A stretch of 64,000 nt of DNA from positions 175,924-239,923 of the forward strand of contig CALFAY010000005.1 in the NCBI GenBank assembly GCA_937944855.1, in the 5' to 3' direction. The position numbers and the translations under genes are program-made. Each line of letters starts with the position of its first letter. Within the stretch, counting starts at the first letter, position 1. The notes below the pieces were generated by a model. That model did not search any database and was not told the DNA's origin. It saw nothing but the letters and a program-made list of their open reading frames with translations. Positions 25,904 through 34,618 of this stretch are shown piece by piece. This stretch comes from an uncultured Planctomycetota bacterium (GTDB taxonomy: Bacteria > Planctomycetota > Planctomycetia > Gemmatales > HRBIN36).

Positions 25904-26667
25904 CCAAGCCGACTTGCGTCGCCCTCGTACCGTGCCGTTTTGGTTCCAAGCGGGTGCCGGGCAAGAACGTTCGACTGTTGGCAGGTCATCCTCTTGTGGC
26001 TTACACCCTCGCCGCCGCCAAGCAGAGCGGCATATTTGCCGAGATCTTGGTCTCGACGGATTCGGAACAGATCGCCGACATCGCCTTGCACTACGGCGCT
26101 CAGGTTCCCTTCCTGCGGCCAGTGGAAATGGCCGGCGATTTGTCCCCGGACATCGAGTGGATCGAACATGCCTTGCTCGAGTTGGGCAAGCTGGGACGGC
26201 ACTACGATTGCTTCAGCATTCTCCGGCCGACAAGTCCCTTCCGTCAGGCTGCAACGATTCGTCGAGCGTGGCGAAGTTTTTTGGAAGATCCGTCCGTGGA
26301 TTCCTTGCGGGCGGTCGAGAAGTGCAGTCAGCATCCCGGCAAGATGTGGGTTGTTCGCGGTCGGCGCTTGCTGCCCCTGTTGCCCTTCGGGCCTGCCGAT
26401 CAGCCTTGGCACAGCACGCCCTACCAGGCGCTTCCGGAAGTCTGGGTCCAGAATGCCAGCCTGGAAATCGCCTGGACGCGGGTTGTGTTCGAGCGGCGCA
26501 ACATTGCTGGGGAAACGATCCTGCCGTTTTTCACTGACGAAATCGAGGGGTTTGACATCAACAACCACTACGACTGGCAGCTTGCGGAGCAGATGATCCG
26601 CGAAGGCAAGGCCCGACTGCCGACCGTGACTCAGCCCCCTTATCCTGAACGGAGATCTGCGGCATGA
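25900..26667 (+). CDS. NeuA-like acylneuraminate cytidylyltransferase
   Basis: 255 residues. The CMP-sugar synthetase signature R-x-G-S-K-x-x-P-x-K-N is present as RFGSKRVPGKN (about 12-22), with STDSEQIAD and LRPTSPFR further on. Such enzymes couple CTP to nonulosonates (Neu5Ac, Leg, Pse) or Kdn to give CMP-sugars for glycosyltransferases. It starts inside the transketolase stop and its own stop overlaps the FkbM gene, so translation is coupled on both sides. The exact ulosonate is inferred from the cluster (see NeuB-like and KdsC-like genes). Confidence 0.87.
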   Translation: MTKPTCVALVPCRFGSKRVPGKNVRLLAGHPLVAYTLAAAKQSGIFAEILVSTDSEQIADIALHYGAQVPFLRPVEMAGDLSPDIEWIEHALLELGKLGRHYDCFSILRPTSPFRQAATIRRAWRSFLEDPSVDSLRAVEKCSQHPGKMWVVRGRRLLPLLPFGPADQPWHSTPYQALPEVWVQNASLEIAWTRVVFERRNIAGETILPFFTDEIEGFDINNHYDWQLAEQMIREGKARLPTVTQPPYPERRSAA

Positions 26668-27608
26668 ACCAAACCGGTGAAACTCTGACGAAGGTAAGCA
26701 AGCGGGCTGTCAGCGTACCGAGCGCGTCGGTTTCCCCAGCGCAGCCAACTCGAACGCAATTCAGGAACCGCAGAAGGCGGAACATTTGGAAGCCGCTTCA
26801 TTCCTGCCTGCGTCGTCTCGCTCTCGGACTTGGCCGACTCTTGCCGGACGAGCAGCGAGTCTGCCTCAGGCGTTCGCTGCGCTTCGACCGGCCGATCCTG
26901 GATCTGCATCCGGAAGTGCGTCTCCACATCGGTACCGAGCCGGAACTGAGTCGGTGTCTGGCTGCCGTTAAAGAACCATGGACGATCCGTTGGATCCAGG
27001 AATGGCTCAAACCGGGCGACGTGGTCTTCGATGTGGGTGCCAACGTCGGAGCTTATGCGATTTACGCAGGTCGGCTCTTCCAGGGGCAAGTCCGGGTCTT
27101 TGCCTTCGAGCCGGCATGCAGCAACTACGCAGCCTTGTGTCAGAACATCGCTCTCAATCGGTGCGACGACTGCGTGACGCCGTTGCCGATGCTCCTGGGA
27201 TCGCAATCGGGTTGGATACCCTTCCGCTATCGGAGCCTCGAATCCGGCCACGCTCTGCACGCCAGCGGAGATCGTGTTCCGGAGAAGACGGATCACTATA
27301 AGGACGGCCGGCCACTTTACGAACAGCCCATGTGGGCGATAACCCTGGACGAACTCTGCTTCGGGGAAAAACTTCCGATTCCCAACCACATCAAACTTGA
27401 CGTGGACGGCGCAGAAGCTGAAGTGCTAAAGGGAGCGGCTGGCGTTTTGCAGCGTAGAGAGCTTCGCTCTGTCTTGATCGAGTTGGCGAACGACGACGCG
27501 ATCCGCCTCGCCGCCACGAACCTGTTGCGAGACGGCGGACTGCGACCCTTCGAGCATTTCAGACACCCCGAGGCTGGCCGTCCCAGTTACGGATTGTTTG
27601 TGCGGTGA
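26664..27608 (+). CDS. FkbM family methyltransferase
   Basis: 314 residues. SAM-binding motif I is DVGANVGAYAIYAGRLF (about 118-134), followed by VFAFEPACSNYAAL, and a late LDVDGAEAEVLKGA segment typical of FkbM methyltransferases. About 100 residues precede the fold, rich in basic residues. FkbM proteins O-methylate sugars or polyketides, so here it probably methylates the cluster glycan. ATG 26664 overlaps the cytidylyltransferase stop (ATGA). Substrate is inferred. Confidence 0.85.
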   Translation: MNQTGETLTKVSKRAVSVPSASVSPAQPTRTQFRNRRRRNIWKPLHSCLRRLALGLGRLLPDEQRVCLRRSLRFDRPILDLHPEVRLHIGTEPELSRCLAAVKEPWTIRWIQEWLKPGDVVFDVGANVGAYAIYAGRLFQGQVRVFAFEPACSNYAALCQNIALNRCDDCVTPLPMLLGSQSGWIPFRYRSLESGHALHASGDRVPEKTDHYKDGRPLYEQPMWAITLDELCFGEKLPIPNHIKLDVDGAEAEVLKGAAGVLQRRELRSVLIELANDDAIRLAATNLLRDGGLRPFEHFRHPEAGRPSYGLFVR

Positions 27609-27636
27609 GAGCCGCGCACAAGAGGGATACTTCGTC

Positions 27637-28761
27637 ATGATCTCAATTGTCTCTCGCATTCATACCCTCCTGTTCCGGTCCTCGTACCCGGGCAAAAAGG
27701 CTAAGGGGGATACCAAGCCGCCCCTGCCGCGTCTGCATTGGGGCATGGAAAGTGCTCATCTTCGCAAGGTCCGCCTGGACCACATCGTCCCTGTGCGTGA
27801 ACCGCTGGTCCTCATCTCGCAGGTTCCTCGCTCCGGCGGAACGCTGCTGAGCCAGCTTTTCGACATGCACCCCGGCCTTCATGCCCATCCTTACGAGCTT
27901 TTCATCGGCTATCCCCGTAAAGAGGACTGGCCGCTTATCCGCATGGTAGACGGACCCGCGAAATGGTTCGAGACGCTTTATGAGGAGCCGGCCTTCCGCG
28001 CTTTTTTCCACGGATACTCCAAGCAGCGTCATGCCGAGGAAGAGGACCGCGATTTGTTCCCCTTCCTCTTTCTGCCCTCGTTGCAAAAAGCCATCTTCGA
28101 GAAAATCGTCTCGGAGACGAACCCCAAAGATCCCCGGCAAGTCCTGAACTGCTACTTCACCTCCTACTTCAACGCCTGGCTCGACAACCGCAACCTTCAC
28201 AAAGACCTCGTCAAGAGGTATGTGACGGCCTTCGTGCCGCGGATGGTCATGAACCCAGCGAACATCGACCGGTTCTTCCAGACCTATCTGGACGGCCGCT
28301 TGATTTCGATCATCCGTGATCCTCGCGGATGGTACCTGAGTTTCCGGGTTCACCGGGTTAACAAGAACAAAACCCAGTATGCCGACCTTGACACGGCCTT
28401 GTCCCAATGGATCGCTTCGGCAGAAGCGGTCATCGCTCTGAAGGGACGTTACGGGGACCGGATGCGTGTCCTTCGCTTCGATGACCTCGTGGGCAACACA
28501 GCAGGCGTGATGCGGGATCTGGCAGTGTGGCTCGGCATCGAGTTCACGCCGTCGCTCCTGATGCCGAGCTTCAACGGCTTTCCGATCCGGTCGAACTCGA
28601 GCTTCAAGGTAAAAGGCTACGGGGTCTCCCAAGAACCCGTGGAACGTTGGCGATCGCACCTGACTGCGGATGAGATCGCCTACATTGACCGGAAAACCGG
28701 CGATCTCTTCCAGCGTTCCCAGGAATTGGCCAGTCGGCCGATGACCGCCGCGGCGGCTTAG
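27637..28761 (+). CDS. Sulfotransferase, first of two paralogues in the cluster
   Basis: 374 residues. The PAPS 5'-phosphosulfate loop is PRSGGTLLSQLF (about 64-75), and a 3'-phosphate-binding stretch is SIIRDPRGWYLSF (near 225-237). It would use PAPS to put sulfate on a sugar hydroxyl or amine. It shares long stretches (HPYELFIGYP, FPFLFLPSLQKAIFE, YFNAWLDN, FVPRM) with the gene at 36312. ATG 27637 is chosen over in-frame TTG 27598 because AGAGGG lies about 10 nt upstream. Confidence 0.85.
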   Translation: MISIVSRIHTLLFRSSYPGKKAKGDTKPPLPRLHWGMESAHLRKVRLDHIVPVREPLVLISQVPRSGGTLLSQLFDMHPGLHAHPYELFIGYPRKEDWPLIRMVDGPAKWFETLYEEPAFRAFFHGYSKQRHAEEEDRDLFPFLFLPSLQKAIFEKIVSETNPKDPRQVLNCYFTSYFNAWLDNRNLHKDLVKRYVTAFVPRMVMNPANIDRFFQTYLDGRLISIIRDPRGWYLSFRVHRVNKNKTQYADLDTALSQWIASAEAVIALKGRYGDRMRVLRFDDLVGNTAGVMRDLAVWLGIEFTPSLLMPSFNGFPIRSNSSFKVKGYGVSQEPVERWRSHLTADEIAYIDRKTGDLFQRSQELASRPMTAAAA

Positions 28762-28820
28762 CTTGCAACCCGGAGCCGTGAGGAAGCGCGTGGCCGACGA
28801 AGCACGATGCGAGGTACGCC

Positions 28821-29279
28821 ATGCTTATCGACGAAAGCCAGCGAGACTTGTTGCCGGCTGAGATTGCCATGGTGGACGGTTGTTTCGACCCGGTGCATCG
28901 CGGCCACGTCGAGTATTTCCGCTTTGCCCGGATGCTCGGCCTGCCGGTTCTGTGCAATGTCGCCAGTGACGACTACATCCGCACTCGCAAGGGTCGGCCG
29001 CCGCTGCTGCCGGAGGCCGATCGGGCTGCCGTGCTCGGGGCCATGCGTTACCTCGACTTCATCTTCATCGCCCGGCAAGGTACGGCCTGGTCGCTCGACT
29101 ACTTCCGGCCCAAGTACTACGTCAAAGGGGCGGACTGGATCGGCATGTTGCCCAGTGAGCAGCTGGCGATCTGTCGAGAGCGGCAGATCCACATCGTTTA
29201 CGCCAACTGCGTGCTCAACTCTTCCACGCGGATCCTTGAGGAATTCCTGGAGAATCGCCGTGTCCGTAAGGCAGTTTGA
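28821..29279 (+). CDS. HldE/TagD-like nucleotidyltransferase
   Basis: 152 residues of the cytidylyl/adenylyltransferase family. It has the nucleotide motif PVHRGH (24-29), a GADW segment (103-106) comparable to the HldE GG-D-Y loop, and SSTR (134-137) in place of the ISSTK motif. Relatives activate heptose-1-phosphate (HldE, ATP) or glycerol-3-phosphate (TagD, CTP). Which sugar or alcohol phosphate is used here is unknown. No kinase domain is fused. Its end overlaps the next gene by 20 nt. Confidence 0.82.
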   Translation: MLIDESQRDLLPAEIAMVDGCFDPVHRGHVEYFRFARMLGLPVLCNVASDDYIRTRKGRPPLLPEADRAAVLGAMRYLDFIFIARQGTAWSLDYFRPKYYVKGADWIGMLPSEQLAICRERQIHIVYANCVLNSSTRILEEFLENRRVRKAV

Positions 29280-29922
29280 AGAGATCGTTTTTGCCCAGAA
29301 GCCTGTGCCTCCGGAGCACTACGATCGCGAGTACTTCCACTCCAACTGGCGAGCCGGCACAAACAATTACACCTTGGAAGTCCGACGCGGCATCGAGGGC
29401 AGAAATCCTTTGCTCATCAAGGAAGTGTTTCAGCCGCAATGCGCTCTGGACTTCGGCTGCGGTCCGGGCGTGCTGATTTACCTGTTGTGGGAACTCGGCG
29501 TCTATGCCGAGGGCATCGACTTCAGCTTCTACGCCAAACAATCCGCTCCGGAAGCGATCCGTGACCGCATTCACGTCTTGCCGGCAGACAAACCCCTCGA
29601 CCTCGGCCGGACCTACGATCTGGTCATCTGCCGGGAGGTGCTGGAGCATTTGACCGTGCTTCAGATTCAGCAGGCGGTGCAGAACATGTGCCGGCTGTCG
29701 TCGCGTTTCATCTACGTCACGACCCGGTATAGCAAGCGTACTGCTGATTTGCTCGCCGTGGACAGCGAACCGGAAGTCGATGCCACCCACATCAGTCTGC
29801 TCAACAAGGATTTTCTCCGGTGTCTGTTCGTCCTTCAGGGATTCCGTTCCCGACCGGACCTGGAAGCACGGATGGACTGGAAGAATTACGGGAGGGTGTT
29901 AGTCCTTGAAAAGGCGATGTGA
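29260..29922 (+). CDS. Class I SAM-dependent methyltransferase
   Basis: 220 residues from GTG 29260, with GGAG 7 nt upstream; it starts inside the end of the nucleotidyltransferase gene. Motif I ALDFGCGPG (about 62-70), acidic EGIDFS, and LVICREVLEHL (motif IV with the Methyltransf_11/23 pattern) support the call. It probably methylates a small molecule or glycan. Its last codons overlap the TTG start of the following gene. Confidence 0.8.
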   Translation: MSVRQFEEIVFAQKPVPPEHYDREYFHSNWRAGTNNYTLEVRRGIEGRNPLLIKEVFQPQCALDFGCGPGVLIYLLWELGVYAEGIDFSFYAKQSAPEAIRDRIHVLPADKPLDLGRTYDLVICREVLEHLTVLQIQQAVQNMCRLSSRFIYVTTRYSKRTADLLAVDSEPEVDATHISLLNKDFLRCLFVLQGFRSRPDLEARMDWKNYGRVLVLEKAM

Positions 29923-30868
29923 CTGTCTCCTCGGCGTGCGCGAAGCCAATCACGGGAGCGGCGTCGGGCTGTTCAACCGCCAATTGGCGGAGCGGCTCGG
30001 CGTCCCTTACTTGCTGCTCGCTCCCGACTTGCGGATCGGAGATCATCCGCTGGTTTCGCTCAAGTTCGAGGAACTTTCCTCACATCAGCGGGACTGCCTT
30101 GCCAAAGTGCTCCGGCTGCTCCCGGGCGGCCAGGCCTTTTCGCTCTTCCTTCATACCTGCGGCGACGATCCCCTTGAACAGACTGCCGTGCTGCGAGCCT
30201 GCCATGTCTTCTGCGGCAACGACGCAGTTTATCGCCGGATTCTCCAACTGCGTTCCAGCGACGTCGTGACAGCCGTCTTCGCACCCAGTTTGATCCCCGA
30301 AGCCTACCGTCAAACCTGTTTGCCCGGAGACATCGAGTTCTTCTATTTTGGCATGGCGAACAAGATTGACGAAGCTCGCTTCGTCCGGTTGCGGGATCTG
30401 CTTGCAGAATTGCCGATTGATTATCGGCTGCTCTGCTCGCTGTCCGTGCATCAGACCAGCAACGGTTCCTGCGTCAGCCACGCCCGAAACTTTCTTGCCC
30501 AGTGCTTCGGTCCGCGTTTCATTCACCTCGGAACGCTTGACGACATGGGCATTGCCTATTTTCTGCACCGAGCCACCATTTTCATCGGCTTCTACAAAGG
30601 CGGGGTTCGCAGCAACAACACGACCTTCAACACCGCCCTGGCTTACGGCAAGCGAATCATCACCAACCTGGACGCTGACTCGCCTTCGGAGATTCGAGCC
30701 AGCTCCCGCATCCTGAACATCGACCAGGTCAATGCCGCAGACTTGGGGAGATTCCTGCGCGCGGAAGGAGGCACCGCTTCTGGCGACCTGAGCACATGCT
30801 TCACCTGGGAGGAATTGCTCAGACGTTTGACAGCGGTCTGGGGAATGCCGCACCGCAAGGTCGCATGA
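29906..30868 (+). CDS. Glycosyltransferase-like protein of uncertain family
   Basis: 320 residues from TTG 29906 (GGGAGG about 10 nt upstream), overlapping the methyltransferase end. The C-terminal half shows a GT-B-like pattern: FIHLGTLDD, then IGFYKGGVRSNNTTFNTALAYGKRIITNLD, as in loops that bind the nucleotide-sugar in GT4-like enzymes. The N-terminal half (GSGVGLFNRQLAERLGVPYLL) suits a Rossmann start. I cannot name the family, so the role in glycan assembly is inferred from the fold-like pattern and location. Confidence 0.6.
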   Translation: MKRRCDCLLGVREANHGSGVGLFNRQLAERLGVPYLLLAPDLRIGDHPLVSLKFEELSSHQRDCLAKVLRLLPGGQAFSLFLHTCGDDPLEQTAVLRACHVFCGNDAVYRRILQLRSSDVVTAVFAPSLIPEAYRQTCLPGDIEFFYFGMANKIDEARFVRLRDLLAELPIDYRLLCSLSVHQTSNGSCVSHARNFLAQCFGPRFIHLGTLDDMGIAYFLHRATIFIGFYKGGVRSNNTTFNTALAYGKRIITNLDADSPSEIRASSRILNIDQVNAADLGRFLRAEGGTASGDLSTCFTWEELLRRLTAVWGMPHRKVA

Positions 30869-30899
30869 ACCTCGCAACCGACAGACCACGGAGGACGGA

Positions 30900-32528
30900 A
30901 TGAAGGTCTTTTTCGTTATTCGGCATCCGGGATACCTGCGGCACTACGAATCGGTGATAGAACTCCTGGCTCAACGCGGCCACGAAGTCCATATCTGCTT
31001 CAACGTCTTGCCCAGCAAAGCCCATCTGGGAAGAGAGCAGGTAAAGCGCCTGTGTCACCAGTACCCCCATGTGACGGCCGAGGAAGTGCCCCATCGTCGG
31101 GACGTTTGGAAGCCGCTGCTGACGCACCTGCGCGGCATGCGCGACTACCTGCGTTATCTGCATCCGCGCTACACTCGTGCCCCGAAACTGGTCCGCCGTG
31201 CCCGGGAGCATCACGGTTGGCTAAAAGCGTTGTTTCTCCAGTTGATTCCCGGGATCCGGACGGAGCGGGTCCAGAATTGGTTGCAAGGGTTGCTTCGTCG
31301 AATCGAGTGCGCCGTTCCCGGCTCGCGGCGGATTGACGCCATCCTGCGCCAGTTCCGTCCGGATATCGTCCTGGTCACGCCTCTGGTTGATTTCGGCTCG
31401 CAACAGTTGGATTACCTCAAGTCAGCCCAGGCGCTGGGAATTCACAACGTCCTGTGCGTCGCCAGCTGGGACAACCTCACCAACAAGGGCATTATCCAGT
31501 TAGAACCGGAAGCGGTCCTCGTATGGAACCACGACCAGAAGCGGGAAGCCGTCGAATTGCACGGGATTCCGGCAGAGAAAGTGATCGTCACCGGGGCACA
31601 AAGTTTTGACCAGTGGTTCGAGGCTCGGCCGAGTACGACTCGCGAACAGTTCTGTCGTCGCCACGGTTTCGATCCGTCGCGGCCTACGATCCTCTACGTC
31701 TGTTCTTCGGCTTTCATCGCCGAAGAGGAGGCCAAGTTCGCCGTCCAATGGGTGCAATACCTTCGCTCCTGGAACGACCCCGTGATTTCCGGGGCAAACG
31801 TCCTGATCCGACCGCACCCGCTCAATGCCGGGCAATGGGCGGATGTGGACGTCAGTCCGTATTCGCGGGTCGCCATCTATCCACGCGGCGGAGCCTATGT
31901 CACGAGCGAAGAGGCCAGGGCCGACTACTACGACTCCATCTACCACAGCGACGCCGTCGTGGGCATCAATACCAGCGCGTTGATCGAAGCCGGCATCATC
32001 GGACGCACCTCGCATACCATTCTGGCCAAGGAGTTTGCCGACACGCAGGAAGGCACCCTGCACTTCGACTACCTGATCCGCGACGGCTATCTCAAGGTGG
32101 CAAGGGATTTCGCCGAACACGTCAACCAATTGCGCGACACCGTCGCCGGCGGAGACGCTGGCAAGGAGCGCGTCCGCAAGTTCGTGGGTCAGTTCATCCG
32201 GCCTCATGGACTCGATCAACCCTGTACGCCGATTGTCGCCAACGCCATCGAAGAACTGGCTCGACGTCCGCAGCCGCAACCGCTGCCTCTGACGCCTGTG
32301 ATGCGTTGTGCCCGAGTCCTGCTGCTTCCCCTGGCTCTGGTGATCCTATGCGGCGACCTGGCCCGCCGCGCGGCCAGACGAGCAGGTTCGTTGGCGATGC
32401 GTCTTCTGAAAAGGGACAAGCGCAGGGAGGATCTGCTGCGGAAAGCCGCCCGCCTTCCGGCTGGGTCTCCCTTGCACAGCCTGCTTCGCCGGGGTGCCGA
32501 GGAAGACAGTGCCATCAGTCGCCGCTAA
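30900..32528 (+). CDS. GT-B-type glycosyltransferase or glycerophosphotransferase-like protein
   Basis: 542 residues. N-terminal Rossmann-like start (FFVIRHPGYLRHYESVIELLAQRGHEV) followed, around residues 290-370, by RPHPLNAGQW, SIYHSDAVVGINTSALIEAGIIG, the donor-binding pattern shared by CDP-glycerol glycerophosphotransferases, capsule polysialyltransferases and related GT-B enzymes. A hydrophobic segment lies near 458-475 and the tail is very basic, suggesting membrane association. Clear GGAGG before ATG 30900. Donor (CMP-ulosonate or another CDP/CMP-sugar) is inferred, not shown. Confidence 0.68.
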   Translation: MKVFFVIRHPGYLRHYESVIELLAQRGHEVHICFNVLPSKAHLGREQVKRLCHQYPHVTAEEVPHRRDVWKPLLTHLRGMRDYLRYLHPRYTRAPKLVRRAREHHGWLKALFLQLIPGIRTERVQNWLQGLLRRIECAVPGSRRIDAILRQFRPDIVLVTPLVDFGSQQLDYLKSAQALGIHNVLCVASWDNLTNKGIIQLEPEAVLVWNHDQKREAVELHGIPAEKVIVTGAQSFDQWFEARPSTTREQFCRRHGFDPSRPTILYVCSSAFIAEEEAKFAVQWVQYLRSWNDPVISGANVLIRPHPLNAGQWADVDVSPYSRVAIYPRGGAYVTSEEARADYYDSIYHSDAVVGINTSALIEAGIIGRTSHTILAKEFADTQEGTLHFDYLIRDGYLKVARDFAEHVNQLRDTVAGGDAGKERVRKFVGQFIRPHGLDQPCTPIVANAIEELARRPQPQPLPLTPVMRCARVLLLPLALVILCGDLARRAARRAGSLAMRLLKRDKRREDLLRKAARLPAGSPLHSLLRRGAEEDSAISRR

Positions 32529-32542
32529 TCGTCGAGTCGGAT

Positions 32543-32668
32543 ATGGCCAAGATGACGTTGGTAGAGCGACTGACAAAGGGCTGGAACGGGCTTCGGTTCC
32601 TGTACCGGACCCGGCTTGGGGTGCCCTCGGCCATCCACTCGAAAATGCGTCGGATTTGCCAACGCTAA
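32543..32668 (+). other. Short open segment in frame with, but separated by TAA from, the next gene
   Basis: ATG 32543 opens 41 codons (MAKMTLVERLTKGWNGLRF...) that end at TAA 32666-32668. The frame then continues without another stop as TPVLVGPWLSEVGFELLYW into the downstream gene, so the first beta-strand of that protein lies between this stop and its only start candidate (TTG 32693). The stretch could be the original N-terminus cut by a nonsense change or sequencing error. Confidence 0.45.
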
Positions 32669-32692
32669 ACGCCAGTCCTCGTCGGCCCGTGG

Positions 32693-33601
32693 TTGTCCGA
32701 AGTAGGCTTCGAGCTGCTCTATTGGATCCCATTCCTGCGTCATTTGTTCAGGAAATATCGGATTGCTCCAGAGCGTGTCATCGTGGTGTCACGCGGAGGC
32801 ACGTCGCCCTGGTATGCGGATTTCGCCAAAAGTTATGTGGAAATCTTCGAGCACGTGCCCCCGACGGAGTTCGTCCAAGCTAATCACCGGCGGGAACAGC
32901 AATTCGGAGGCAAAAAGCAGCTGGGAGTAAGCGACCTCGATCGCCGCATCCTCAAGCTGGCTTGCGACCACTTGGACATAGGTCGCTACGAACTCGTCCA
33001 TCCGTCCTGGATGTATGAGCTTTTCAGCGCGTTCTGGCACGGCTGGATGGACGTGTACCGGCTGATGACTTGGTGCGAGCACCGCCAACTTGGGGCGGTT
33101 TCGCCGCGTCCCGAGGGCATTCCTTTCCACGGCGACTACGCGGCCGTCAAATTCTACTTCAGCAATTGCTTTCCTGACAACGAAGCCAATCGTCGTTTCG
33201 TCCACCGGGTCATTACTCACGTTGCGCATCTCATGCCGGTCGTCCTCCTCAATACAGGCATGCGACTCGACGACCACGAGGACGCCGGTCGGATTGTGCG
33301 GGACCAGGTCTTTGACGCCTCGGGCCTTATGAAGCCGACGAACAATCTGAGCATCCAGACAGCCATCGTGGCTCACGCGAGCCGGTTGATTTGCACCTAT
33401 GGCGGTTTCAGTTATCTCGGTCCGCTCCTGGGCAAGCCGACGGTTTCATTCTGGTCGGAGCCAAACTTCGTCAGTGCTCATCTGCAAGTCGCCCATGAGG
33501 CCTTCAACTACTGGCCTGGGTCACACCTGACGGTGATGCCGACGGACACCGTGGACCTGTTGTGGGGCAGGGAGTCTTCCGTCCGAGCCAGTGCGGCTTA
33601 A
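32693..33601 (+). CDS. Glycan-cluster protein of unknown function, N-terminus possibly disrupted
   Basis: 302 residues if started at TTG 32693. The natural-looking beginning VLVGPWLSEVGFELLYWIPFLRH starts at about codon 32675, before the TTG and after the TAA at 32666. The mid and C-terminal parts include HPSWMYELFSAFW and IVAHASRLICTYGGFSYLGPLLGKPTVSFW; the latter resembles the donor/acceptor loop of glycosyltransferase-like and ADP-heptose/polysialyltransferase-like proteins. No named family is recognised. Either the gene uses a truncated start or it is a pseudogene. Confidence 0.55.
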   Translation: MSEVGFELLYWIPFLRHLFRKYRIAPERVIVVSRGGTSPWYADFAKSYVEIFEHVPPTEFVQANHRREQQFGGKKQLGVSDLDRRILKLACDHLDIGRYELVHPSWMYELFSAFWHGWMDVYRLMTWCEHRQLGAVSPRPEGIPFHGDYAAVKFYFSNCFPDNEANRRFVHRVITHVAHLMPVVLLNTGMRLDDHEDAGRIVRDQVFDASGLMKPTNNLSIQTAIVAHASRLICTYGGFSYLGPLLGKPTVSFWSEPNFVSAHLQVAHEAFNYWPGSHLTVMPTDTVDLLWGRESSVRASAA

Positions 33602-33643
33602 GTAGGGACTGGAGTCACTGGGCGAGAAGGGATTTGCCTGGCC

Positions 33644-34459
33644 ATGACGATGCGTGCTGATTTCGACCTCAAGGATCGTGTAGTTGTTGTGACTGGTGCG
33701 TTGGGCAAACTGGGTCACGGCTTCTGCGAGACGCTCTTGCATGCGAACGCCCGAGTGGCCGCTCTCGACTTGCCCCAAGCAGAGCCGAAGCCGCGGTTCC
33801 GCGACCTCGAACGACAGTTCCCGGGTCGGCTCTATTTCTTCCCCGGGGATGTTTGCGACCGCGACAGTCTCGAAGCCGCCCACGATGTCATCCGCAGCCG
33901 CCTCGGCTGCCCGGCTGTGCTGGTCAACAACGCCGGCATCGACCAGCCGCCGGGCAAGGTCACTCGCACATACCGTCTCGAAGAGATTCCTGCGGAGATC
34001 TGTCGGGGCATTCTCGAAGTGAACGTGCTGGGGGTATTTCTCTGTACGCAAGTCTTCCTGCCCTCGCTGCGGGAATCGAAGCATGGGGCGATCATCAACA
34101 TCGGTTCGCTATATGCGAGTGTGTCGCCGGACGTCCGCTTCTACGATCACCTGGCGCAGGATCCGCCTTTCCTGAAGCCGCCGATGTACGGAGCGTCCAA
34201 GGCCGCGGTGGTAAACCTGACCAAGTACCTTGCAGCCCATCTCGGCCCCTGCGGGATTCGTGTCAACGCTTTGTCACCGGGAGGCGTGGCCGGGGGACAG
34301 GATGAGCAATTCATCCGCAAATTCTGCGACCGAGTCCCGCTGGGACGCATGGCGAAGCTGAAAGACCTGGCTGGGCCGCTGGTGTTTCTCGCCTCGGATG
34401 CCTCGGCCTATGTGACCGGCATCGAACTCCGGGTCGACGGCGGCTTTACAGCCTGGTGA
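33644..34459 (+). CDS. PtmA-like short-chain dehydrogenase
   Basis: 271 residues, classical SDR: TGALGKLG cofactor loop (about 17-24), NNAG (near 105), SLYASV with catalytic Ser, and Y-x-x-x-K as YGASK (about 184-188), ending in the typical DGGF. SDR genes of this sort accompany NeuA/NeuB-like genes in flagellin-glycan loci (PtmA of Campylobacter), where they take part in making the sugar or its substituent. That parallel is inferred from gene neighbourhood and motif pattern. It lies two genes upstream of the KdsC-like phosphatase. Confidence 0.8.
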   Translation: MTMRADFDLKDRVVVVTGALGKLGHGFCETLLHANARVAALDLPQAEPKPRFRDLERQFPGRLYFFPGDVCDRDSLEAAHDVIRSRLGCPAVLVNNAGIDQPPGKVTRTYRLEEIPAEICRGILEVNVLGVFLCTQVFLPSLRESKHGAIINIGSLYASVSPDVRFYDHLAQDPPFLKPPMYGASKAAVVNLTKYLAAHLGPCGIRVNALSPGGVAGGQDEQFIRKFCDRVPLGRMAKLKDLAGPLVFLASDASAYVTGIELRVDGGFTAW

Positions 34460-34618
34460 ACCGCCAAGCGGCCTGGGCGTGTTCGCATTGACACTTTCGG
34501 CGAGTTCCGGTTTGATACGCCGACTGCTGAGGCAGGCATCTCAGAGCACCCAGGGGCAACACGCCGTGAGAGCATAATCCGACGGCCTTGACCGGCCCGG
34601 CCAGAGAAGGAGCCAACC

